Positions 8,211 through 20,110 of a stretch of 64,000 nucleotides of DNA are shown one piece after another. This DNA comes from Aestuariibaculum sp. M13 (lineage in GTDB: Bacteria; Bacteroidota; Bacteroidia; Flavobacteriales; Flavobacteriaceae), in NCBI RefSeq assembly GCF_024723255.1, contig NZ_JANIAC010000001.1, positions 821,548-885,547 of the forward strand, written 5' to 3'. Under the pieces are notes generated by a model. The model did no database searches. It was not told the DNA's origin and saw only the letters and a program-made list of their open reading frames with translations. Each line of letters begins with the position of its first letter. The first letter of the stretch is position 1. Both the position numbers and the translations under genes were made by a program.

Positions 8211-10547
8211 TTAGTTTAAGTTTAATTTTTCGGTTAATGTAAAATCTAACAGATTTTGAATATCGTTTCTCCTGCTTTCAGGAATAACTTTTATAATTTC
8301 TACCTCTCCATTTTCTAGTTTCACTTCAACAGTAGTATTTTGCGTAGCATGTAATTTAAAATGCACATCCCAGTCTTTTGGCCATGCCGGAAACAATAAA
8401 ATTTTTCCATTAACTTCCTGCATGAGCATTTCCTGCATACCAATCATACCCGAACCTCCCCAATTGTGGTCTGGCACCCAATCGAAACCAGGTCCCCAGA
8501 ATGTTGGAAATCGGGGTTCCGCATTCGCCATTTTTAACAAGATGTATTTTGAAGCTTCACTGGTTAGCCCAAGTCTAGCTGCCATGATATTAGTCTGCTT
8601 CCAACCTACATGACTTCGGAATTTTATTAAATCTTCATCGAACTTATAAGTATTCTGCGCCACCTCTAAATCAGGTTGCCCAATGCCGTACAATTTCCAT
8701 GGATACACCGGATACAATTGTGCAGCCTCGGTATTATTAATACGTTCCCAAGTTTTCGCTGGAGATAATACCTTTTGATGATTAATCTCTCTGAAATTTA
8801 ACGGCGGAATGCGGGTTTGAAAGGCTTTTAAATATTCAATCTCTTCAGCAGATAAATCTTCTGAAGACCATTTTAATAATTTTTCACTTATCACTTTTAA
8901 TGCTGAAATCGTACTGTTGGCATTATTCGCCATTTTATACGTCTCTACTGCCGACCCAGGAAACAAGACTAAATGCCCGTTGGCATCTAAAGCTTTGCGC
9001 CCACGATTCTTGGCTAAATACTGATAATGTTCATCAAAAAACCGAAGACAGCTTAAGATAAATCCATTGTATTTTTTTATATCGATATTGGCGTATTCCT
9101 TTTGCTCGAGCATCATTTTACAGAACTCAAAAACGGTATCCCATTGATACTCTAACCAAGCGTTGTATTGCAATCCCGGATCGTAATCTGCAGGACGTTT
9201 CCAATCGTATTCTGCTGGATTTGGCAAACCAAAATTTTCTAACTGCTCGGTAAACGTTGCACCATTGTGATTCCAATAGACTTTACTACGTAATTCAGCA
9301 TTTTTTTGAAGTGTTAAATAATAATCTAACTGCGATTCCATCATATCGAAATCGCCACTTTTTAGCATCGGAAAATAAACCAAACGCTGATTTTGTTGCG
9401 TCATGGTACCTCCGCCCCAATTTCTAAAATCAGGCGTAAACGTATGGTCTTCCTTAGTGTACACTGGGTCGTAAGTAAACAAACCACCGTTGAATTTTGT
9501 TGGGTATTTTCCGTAAGCATTACAACCTAACATATAACGAAATAACTGATAATTCTGACCTATTTGATAAACAGAATCTTTCTGAGTTTTGTTATCAGTT
9601 TTTGTATAAATAAAACTACGATTCCAGAAATTGTTCCACCAAAGTTTCGCTTCTTTTTCTTTTGGTTTATATGAAGCTAATAAATTTTGTAACTCTTTTT
9701 TCCAAACTGAAATATCTTCATTTTTAACCGTGTGCAGATACAACTCTAAATTGTGTTTTTTACTTGGTTTTCGACTAACCAGACTATAGCCCTGAAAATC
9801 GGTATTCACATATTTTCCAGTATAAACACCTTTAGATTTCATATCTCTTCCTTTCATAACACCCCCAAACGTAAGGTGTTTTAAAGGATTCATCATATCC
9901 TCTTTAACCGATTCCATTTTTTGCTGCTTTACCGCAACATCAAACACGGTATGTTCTCTGTTTTTATGATAAAACTGAACACTATTATCTTCAAACGAAA
10001 TGGAATCTTTATAAGTAATAATATCGCCTTGCGGTGCCCATTTATAAGAATTGGCGTTATTCGCGCGGCCTTCAACTTTTCTGTTTTTGTAACGCCAGCT
10101 TTCGTAAGACGCTTGCATGATTAAAGCCTCTTTACTCTTTACATCCACATGAATAACCGGATTAAACACATCGACCCAAAGTTTAACTTCGGTATTATTT
10201 TGTGAAACCGTAATATATCCATCTTTTAAAACGAATTCCTGATGAAAACCTTCATTATTTTTAAAAGGATTCGGTATTAATTCTACTTTTACACGTCCTA
10301 ATTTTAATAAAGTATTATGCTCGTCGAAGGTGCCACTTTTTGAAAAATAGAAATACAAATTACCTTGTTCAACCCAAACATTCACACCAATATCACCTCC
10401 TCCTAAAGGCATAGATTCAGATGCATTTTTACTTTGGGTCGTCCAAACCTGATTGTAATTTTCAAGCGTGGGGATTTGTGCCTTTACTGAAAAGAACATC
10501 AGAAAAAACAAACTTAATGAACTGTATTTTTTTAGTGTTAATAGCAC
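8211..10547 (-). CDS. DUF5703-family protein, distant GH95-like glycosidase candidate
   Basis: The 778-residue secreted protein (signal ends SVKAQ) matches the DUF5703 type: an N-terminal beta domain with SESMPLGGGDIG and YFSKSGTFDE, then an (alpha/alpha)6-type barrel. Side by side with the GH95 protein of this window the order of blocks agrees: [11 protein letters not shown] versus SMPLGGGDIGV, and FQIDGNFG versus VPDHNWGG. Asp693 and Asn695 thus line up with GH95 Asp692 and Asn694. The GH95 block NINTEMNYW is replaced by a Gly/Thr/Gln-rich stretch. The start is GTG; no ATG lies near enough to leave a signal peptide. Activity is not known to me; a glycosidase acting on a pectin side-chain sugar is inference. 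It sits between the SASA esterase and the PL1 lyase. Confidence 0.75.
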   Translation of the reverse strand: MLLTLKKYSSLSLFFLMFFSVKAQIPTLENYNQVWTTQSKNASESMPLGGGDIGVNVWVEQGNLYFYFSKSGTFDEHNTLLKLGRVKVELIPNPFKNNEGFHQEFVLKDGYITVSQNNTEVKLWVDVFNPVIHVDVKSKEALIMQASYESWRYKNRKVEGRANNANSYKWAPQGDIITYKDSISFEDNSVQFYHKNREHTVFDVAVKQQKMESVKEDMMNPLKHLTFGGVMKGRDMKSKGVYTGKYVNTDFQGYSLVSRKPSKKHNLELYLHTVKNEDISVWKKELQNLLASYKPKEKEAKLWWNNFWNRSFIYTKTDNKTQKDSVYQIGQNYQLFRYMLGCNAYGKYPTKFNGGLFTYDPVYTKEDHTFTPDFRNWGGGTMTQQNQRLVYFPMLKSGDFDMMESQLDYYLTLQKNAELRSKVYWNHNGATFTEQLENFGLPNPAEYDWKRPADYDPGLQYNAWLEYQWDTVFEFCKMMLEQKEYANIDIKKYNGFILSCLRFFDEHYQYLAKNRGRKALDANGHLVLFPGSAVETYKMANNANSTISALKVISEKLLKWSSEDLSAEEIEYLKAFQTRIPPLNFREINHQKVLSPAKTWERINNTEAAQLYPVYPWKLYGIGQPDLEVAQNTYKFDEDLIKFRSHVGWKQTNIMAARLGLTSEASKYILLKMANAEPRFPTFWGPGFDWVPDHNWGGSGMIGMQEMLMQEVNGKILLFPAWPKDWDVHFKLHATQNTTVEVKLENGEVEIIKVIPESRRNDIQNLLDFTLTEKLNLN

Positions 10548-10587
10548 TTTCCTTTTTATTAATTGAATTTAATTACTTCAAAATGGA

Positions 10588-10650
10588 CTTCGACAAGCTC
10601 AGTCTGACAATAGTAGAACAGAACAAGATGTCACGCTGAGCCTGTCGAAG
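10588..10650. repeat. Flavobacterial intergenic inverted repeat (CTTCGACA-GCTCAG type)
   Basis: The arms are 10588-10609 and 10629-10650. CTTCGACAAGCTCAG pairs with CTGAGCCTGTCGAAG with one mismatch, and the pairing continues into TCTGACA/TGTCACG. It fills the gap between the SASA and DUF5703 genes. Related shorter copies lie at 18831-18875 and 20057-20102. In the minus transcript it would form a long stem between cistrons, so it could protect or process the mRNA. Confidence 0.75.
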
Positions 10651-10661
10651 CGCATATTTAA

Positions 10662-12092
10662 CTACCAATTATCGGTTCTAAACGAAGACATTGGTAAACC
10701 ACCGGTACTGAAAATTTCAGCTTTAGTGAAATCTTTAAATAAGTATCGAACAGCAACTGGTTTTTCAACGTGTGGTGACGATAACAATACCGACTTTCTT
10801 CTTAAAACAGCTTGTGCCGGATAGAACACTTTATTCTCTCCTGCAATTTCGAAACCAACTACTTCTTTGTCGTAAGACGTTACGCCGTTCGGTACATTAT
10901 TAAACGAAACGGTTACTGTACTTCCTTTAACTTCCATAGCATTAAACTCCGGACTTTCAAACTCGAAACCCTCAAAACCATAAGTTTTGGCTAATGCCTG
11001 ATATGCCAGACGCTCACCACCCTTATTTTTTTGTGCCGGATGAATATTACCAAACTCACCAACATCTAATAACACCGCCATTCCTGAATTAGGAATTTCC
11101 TTTGAAGCCTTTAACTGTGCTTCTCTTAAGTAAGCCGAATTGAATTCTTCTATATTATCATTTGGATGAAAACGTGCATAGTCGAACGGAGCTATTTGTG
11201 CAAAATAGAACGGAAATTCTCCCTGATTCCATAATTCGCGCCATGACGTTACCATTTTTTTAAATAGATCTTTATACTGAAACGGACGTTCGTAATTCGA
11301 TTCCCCCTGATACCAGATCGCACCTTTGATACCATAACCAATTACAGGAGATAACATGCCGTTGAACAACGTGGTTGGTACACGATTAGGGTTGCTTTTT
11401 AAATCAGCCTCACTCTTTGGCAACTCTAAAGCTAAATCGAAATCTTTAAGCATTTCTTCGTTCATCCAGGCTTCAACATTCGAACCGCCATACGATACTA
11501 CAATCATACCCACGGGCACATCTAAAACGTCTTGTAATAACGACCCAAAATACCATGCTGTCGCACTAAAATCGCCAGTTGTTTTTGGCGAAGCCACTTG
11601 CCAGCCCCCTTCAAAATCTTGTTTTGGCTCTAAAACCGTTGCTCGTGGTACGGTTATAAAATGAATATTTTTATTGTTTGAACGCACAATCGCTTCATTA
11701 CCGCCTTGCACCGGCTGACCAGGAAAACCTTTTAAAGGCATTTCCATATTAGACTGCCCAGAACACAACCAAACTTCACCTATCAACACGTTATTAACCG
11801 TTTTAGTTTCGCTCCCGTTAGAAACCGAAATCGTATACGGCCCGCCTGCCGCAGGAGTTTGTAAACTGGTTTTCCATTTTCCGGTTTTATCGGCTTTTAT
11901 ATCATATATTTTACCATCCCAAGACGTCGTAATTTTTAAGCTTTCATTTTTCGAAGCCCAGCCCCAAATAGGCGCATTGCCCTGTTGTTGCAACATCATA
12001 TTATCGGTAAATAATGCCGGCAATTTTATTTGGGCTTGCAAAGTGAATACGCTAAAAACACAAGCTATTACTAATACTATTTTATTTTTCAT
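10662..12092 (-). CDS. SASA-domain (sialate O-acetylesterase-like) carbohydrate acetylesterase
   Basis: The 476-residue protein has a signal peptide ending FTLQAQ. An SGNH-type esterase domain starts at about residue 100: the nucleophile block is SGQSNM with Ser114, and a C-terminal IHPAQK block supplies the catalytic His. The N-terminal part (LPALFTDNMMLQQQ, PIWGWA) is the usual beta domain of this family. Homologues in glycan loci remove O-acetyl groups from plant polysaccharides; the name sialate esterase is historical. Here O-acetylated galacturonic acid or side-chain sugars of rhamnogalacturonan are plausible substrates. It follows the GH106 gene by 9 bases, which supports co-transcription. 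Confidence 0.85.
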   Translation of the reverse strand: MKNKIVLVIACVFSVFTLQAQIKLPALFTDNMMLQQQGNAPIWGWASKNESLKITTSWDGKIYDIKADKTGKWKTSLQTPAAGGPYTISVSNGSETKTVNNVLIGEVWLCSGQSNMEMPLKGFPGQPVQGGNEAIVRSNNKNIHFITVPRATVLEPKQDFEGGWQVASPKTTGDFSATAWYFGSLLQDVLDVPVGMIVVSYGGSNVEAWMNEEMLKDFDLALELPKSEADLKSNPNRVPTTLFNGMLSPVIGYGIKGAIWYQGESNYERPFQYKDLFKKMVTSWRELWNQGEFPFYFAQIAPFDYARFHPNDNIEEFNSAYLREAQLKASKEIPNSGMAVLLDVGEFGNIHPAQKNKGGERLAYQALAKTYGFEGFEFESPEFNAMEVKGSTVTVSFNNVPNGVTSYDKEVVGFEIAGENKVFYPAQAVLRRKSVLLSSPHVEKPVAVRYLFKDFTKAEIFSTGGLPMSSFRTDNW

Positions 12093-12101
12093 GAATTACG
12101 T

Positions 12102-15100
12102 TTAGTTTTTCTTAATAATTTTTATTTCTCCCAATAGGCCAGATTTCACCATCATGGTATCATCGAGTCTAAACGGTGCCGTTGTCCATGTTAGGCGTTG
12201 GTCTTTTGGTAATTTCTCATCGCCAATTAATCGGTTAGCCCAAGTGTTTGTAACTTTTACAGTCAACGTATTCTCTCCTGTTTTTAAGACTTCAGAAATA
12301 TTTATTCTAAAAGGATACGTCCAGACAACACCACAAGCTCTGTTATTTAAAATCACCTCGGCAATGCAATTAACCTCATCAAACTGCAACCAAAAATCGT
12401 TAGACTTACTTTCATTCCAATTGAATGTTTTCGTGTATGTCGCCGTTCCTGAATAAAATTTAATACTATCATTAGCTGAAGTTGTCCAGTCGAATAATTG
12501 ATTAATTTGAAGAGCCTCTGAAGGTCCGTTGTAAGCTGCATCAAACTGAAGCGTCCAATCTTCATTTAAAGTTTCAACCATTTTAAAACTTTCCCAGTTT
12601 GGCGTTCCCGTTGAAACGGTTTTATCGGTTTCATCTTCAAAAATGATAAAATACGCTTCGTTAGGCTGAAATTGTAACGGAATAATAGTTCTGCCGTTAT
12701 CAACCGTCCAGTTTTCTAATACTATCGTTTCATCTGAAATGGGATGATATAACACCGGGATCTTGCCACTAATTCTAAACGACACCTCTAACTGACGTGT
12801 TTCTTCTAATTGATTAGATAAGAAATAAATCGATTCATCAGTAGATTGACGTTGTGTCCAGGCGATATCTTTATCAACCAAAACATTAGGTTCAACACCT
12901 AATTCTGAAAACGTAGCTCCCAAATATGGCAATTGAATCACTTTTCCTTTACCTAAAGCCCATTGTTTTTGTCCGTTGCCCGACCAAAGTTCATCAACTA
13001 AAGTTTGCCATTCAGTTTGGCTCGACATCAACTCGGCTTTTTCATTAGGCTTTTCACCTACTAAAATAGTCGCTCCGGCTTTTACCAAATCAACTAATTT
13101 TTGAGCAACTTGCAAAGACATGATGTTACTCGGCATCATTTTTCGGTGATCCGGAAACACTAATAACTTATAAGTTAAAGCATCTTTAAAAACGACTTGA
13201 CCATTTTTTACTTCAGCATTTAACAACACATCGCTGTTAAACGAATCGTATTTATAACCGTTTAAAGCATTCACCCATTCCGATAAATCGGTGCTGTTTT
13301 TCGTGTATTTTACTTCCTTTGGCATTCTTGCCGTTGGCTGCCCTTCATTTTTTAATCGAATAGCTTCTGAAGCCACGCGTTCTGCTCCAAAAATATTCGG
13401 CAAAAACGGCACCAAACGGTCTGGTAATACCGAGCGCGACGGAATATCTTCACCCGTAAACACCGCAAAATCGATGACCGGTTGTCCTTTTTGAAGCTGA
13501 AACTGTACATTTTTACAATATTCGAAAAATGCACTTCCCGGTTCCCACCAGGTTTGGTCGCGCTGAAAAAAGGTTCCGATAGGATCTAAAGTCATGCCTG
13601 GTTTTCTATCTACCCACGGATTGTGCATAAACACGTGGTAGAAAAAGCGATTAATACCCAAAGCATAATTTCTATCGGCCATGGTTTTTAAATTCCCTGG
13701 ATGCTCATCCCAATCCATTCGCAATTGGGTAAAGGCTTCCGCCTGAATAATATCACGACCGTAAATATGTCCGCCATTAATGGCATCGAGCATATCGTTT
13801 GGTTTATCGTGCGTGGGGCTTCTAAACCAGAATTCACCACTCGGATAATCAACATATTTAAAATGCAACAGCCCATCACTTGTCATGGTTGGTGCCACAT
13901 TCTCTGTACTGAACTTCACTCCTGTTTTTATCGCTTCTTCTTTTAAAGTTCCGAAGAAATTATCAGCCGTTAATTCGGCAATCGTTTTTCTAATATCGTA
14001 AAGAATTTGTTCCGATTTTTCAATATCGTCTAACGGAATTCCGGCCATAACCGGTAAATATTGAACGATATCGTAACCGCGACGCATTTTAAACTCATCT
14101 CTGAACACCGGCGACCAATTCTGGCTACCACATTCCCAGCTGTCCATGTGAAGAATTTCAACCACTTTTGAAGCAAGTTCTTCACCTGCTGTGCGACGCA
14201 TTTCGCCATACCAATGGTCTAACTGAAACTGAACCGCTTCTTTATTAAATTTATCGACTTCCAGTCCACGGCCACCACCTGCGGTTGCATTTTCATGTCC
14301 GGTTGATGTATGCCCGAAACGCATAATACGCCAGTTTCCTTTTGGCGCTTCCCAGTTTAAAACGCCATTGGCATCAATAAACTCTGAAACATTCACCATA
14401 TTTTCAGCTTTCACACACTCCGATTTTGGAATTTCGGCTTCGGTATTTCTGGAACTTAAACGCCAAACGGCACCCGATTTTCCTTGATAATTATCAATTA
14501 AAGGTTCTTCTGAAAGAATTATTTTTGTGACTTTAAACGGCGAATTCCATTTCGCCATATCTATATCTTCGGCACCCGGTTCTGAACCTTCAGGATTATA
14601 AACAAACCTGAAATATTTTGCTTTCGCGAAAAGGCTGTGCGTATAAAACGCATCGGTATCCTGCCAACCCGAACGTGGGGTTTCTAAACGACCAAGGCTT
14701 TTAAAGGTTTTGCCGTCGTTGCCTATTTCAACAAGCATACGATGCGCCTGATAATTATTCCCTTTAGTCTCCACCTGAAGCGATTTACAATCGAAAGGCA
14801 TATCAAATTCATATTGAATATAGCCCGGCTCTCCTAATCTAAATTGTGTTTGTTCGGTTGAATTATCGCTTAAAAATGAAGCGTCAACACCATCTAAAGT
14901 GGTGGTAATTTTAGGTTGAATATTCACCGATGTTTTAAACACCTTATTAACAGGAATGGCAAACGTAACAATGTCCTGATAATAATCTTTATATTGTTCC
15001 GGCACAGGTAATTTTAATCCTTTAGTTTGTTCTGAACTCACCATTGTGTCTGCCCAAACTACTTTTTGCATGGATAATTCAGGGGTAATCCAAGGGCCTC

Positions 15101-15472
15101 CGGCTACTGCAAAACCATCTGCGGGATGGAAAGCGATTTTTAAGCATAATCGGTCGGCTTCTGTTAATGCCCAGCGCACCAAATCCCAGAATTCTTTGCT
15201 CAATTGTACCACTGGCGGATTCATTAAAGGTTCTTCATCCGGACCTTTAATAGTCATTAAATAAGCCCCTCGAATCCCGGCTTGTTTCATCGCTTCTAAA
15301 TCGGCAGTAATGCCTTCTTTAGAGTAAGCACTACGCATCCAATACCAGTATACCCAAGGTTTCGAAGAATCTTCAGTTGGTTCAAAATAAGTCAACTTTT
15401 GTGTTTCTTCTTGCTTGCAAGACACTAAAAGCAGCACCAGAATCAGGCAAATATGTTTAAAAGATAAGGTCA

Positions 15473-15473
<1 letters not shown>
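12102..15473 (-). CDS. GH106-family alpha-L-rhamnosidase, lipoprotein
   Basis: The 1123-residue protein has a lipoprotein signal (lipid Cys19, LLLVSCK). GH106 landmarks follow: PWVYWYWM at residues 40-46, EGITADLEAMKQAGIRG, the barrel block HMDSWECGSQNW, and STENVAPT before the active-site loop. A C-terminal jelly-roll domain (about residues 960-1120) ends the protein, and the length is normal for the family. GH106 enzymes remove alpha-L-rhamnose from rhamnogalacturonans and related glycans. The ATG overlaps the stop codon of the upstream GH2 gene (TAATG at 15471-15475), so translation is probably coupled. Together with the GH78 gene in the same cluster it indicates a rhamnose-rich substrate. 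Confidence 0.92.
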
Positions 15474-18800
<3,327 letters not shown>

Positions 18801-18830
18801 TTCTTGAAATTTGCAACCTAACTTAATGAG

Positions 18831-18875
18831 ACCCTGAAATACACTTCGACTCCGCTCAGTGAGACAATTCAGGGT
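18831..18875. repeat. Intergenic stem-loop repeat, second copy
   Basis: ACCCTGAA (18831-18838) pairs with TTCAGGGT (18868-18875). The loop holds CACTTCGACTCCGCTCAG followed by TGAGACA, the same core as the repeats at 10588 and 20070. It lies between the propeller glycosidase gene and the LacZ-type GH2 gene. Confidence 0.65.
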
Positions 18876-18884
18876 GACACATCG

Positions 18885-20039
18885 TTATTCAGCTTTATTT
18901 TCTTCATTTGGTGGTGCCACAAAATGTAAATCGCTTGTTCCAATATCTTTAGACGTTGCTAAAGCAATACCTCGTTGTCCGGCTTTATTCACCGCACAGT
19001 AATAATGATACACAACGCCATCATGTTTCACTACAAAAGATTTATGTGCAAACATATCGTCGTAAGGCTCGGTTGAATTAACTAAATCTTCACCTTCCCA
19101 GTCTTTCCAGTGAATTAAATCGTTAGACACTGCGAAACGGTTAAAAGCACCCTGATCCCAACCGGTCCAAAAAGCACCAAAATAAAACATCACCCAGGTA
19201 TCGTTAATACGTTGAATATAAGCATCACCCGAAATTCCTCTGTGGTGATTAATTAAAGGCGCATCGCCGTAACGTTTCCAGTTTTTCATATCGTCTGAAA
19301 CTGCCATTGCAATACGTTCAGCACCTTTCGCCGGATTAATACTATCGCCACGGGCATTGTAATACATGATAAATTCATGACCTGTTTCTTTCTCCACATC
19401 ACGAATCACCGAGCTTTTATACATGGTACTGTTATCCCACCATCTCGCTTTATCGTCGTTTGGTCGTAATACGGGTTCCGGCAAACGCTTAAATTCTTTA
19501 GGCGTGGTTGGCAACTCATCGGCGTAAGCCATTCCCATAGACAAAATACCAGCCTCATAACCTGTGGTATTTCCTCCAAAATAACTTACCCAGTATTTAC
19601 CATCGTAAGGTTCCCAGGCATACGAGCCGCCCCAGGTTGGGTCTTGTAAAGCGATATAACCCGCTTTTTGATTCACGTCCCATTCGGTGGTATCTTTTGA
19701 AAACGACATGACTTTCCCTAAGTGATTCCAGTGTAATAAATCGTCACTTTCGGCCAACCAGGTTTCGTAGCCACGACCTTCAAAAATCAAGTAAGTCATA
19801 TACCACTTACCATCCTTTCTATAAATACTCGGACAATCCATTTTATAAGAGTTATCCGTTGGCACCATCACCATACCGTATTTATATGGCGTTTTAATTT
19901 CGTTATAAATCTCTTCCATTACAGCATCGGTAATTTCGCGTTTCTTCAACTTTTCAGGTTTTGAAACACAGGAAATTACTGAAACTAGAATACCGATTAT
20001 TGCAGCAAATTGTAAAATACCTTTTGATTTCATTTTCAC
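18885..20039 (-). CDS. Five-bladed beta-propeller glycosidase-like lipoprotein (GH43-like clan)
   Basis: The 384-residue lipoprotein (lipid Cys24, VISCVS) has the repeated blade pattern of GH43/GH32/GH117/GH130/GH137-type propellers: MDCPSIYRKDGKWYM, ETWLAESDDLLHW, IAMAVSDDMKNW and AVSNDLIHW. Asp68 in the first blade is a candidate catalytic acid. I cannot assign the family: the strands look like a distant GH43 relative and GH43 subfamily motifs are not clear. In context an arabinofuranosidase or another exo-glycosidase for rhamnogalacturonan is likely. It is flanked on both sides by stem-loop repeats, which isolates it from its neighbours at the RNA level. Confidence 0.7.
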   Translation of the reverse strand: MKMKSKGILQFAAIIGILVSVISCVSKPEKLKKREITDAVMEEIYNEIKTPYKYGMVMVPTDNSYKMDCPSIYRKDGKWYMTYLIFEGRGYETWLAESDDLLHWNHLGKVMSFSKDTTEWDVNQKAGYIALQDPTWGGSYAWEPYDGKYWVSYFGGNTTGYEAGILSMGMAYADELPTTPKEFKRLPEPVLRPNDDKARWWDNSTMYKSSVIRDVEKETGHEFIMYYNARGDSINPAKGAERIAMAVSDDMKNWKRYGDAPLINHHRGISGDAYIQRINDTWVMFYFGAFWTGWDQGAFNRFAVSNDLIHWKDWEGEDLVNSTEPYDDMFAHKSFVVKHDGVVYHYYCAVNKAGQRGIALATSKDIGTSDLHFVAPPNEENKAE

Positions 20040-20056
20040 TTTTTATTTTAACTGAA

Positions 20057-20102
20057 AACCTGAAACTACACTTCTACTCCGCTTAGTGTGACATTTCAGG
20101 TT
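20057..20102. repeat. Intergenic stem-loop repeat, third copy
   Basis: AACCTGAAA (20057-20065) and TTTCAGGTT (20094-20102) are a perfect 9-bp pair. The loop contains ACACTTCTACTCCGCTTAGTG, a degenerate version of the core seen at 10588 and 18842. It lies between a GH2 gene and the propeller gene. Confidence 0.65.
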
Positions 20103-20110
20103 GACAACTA

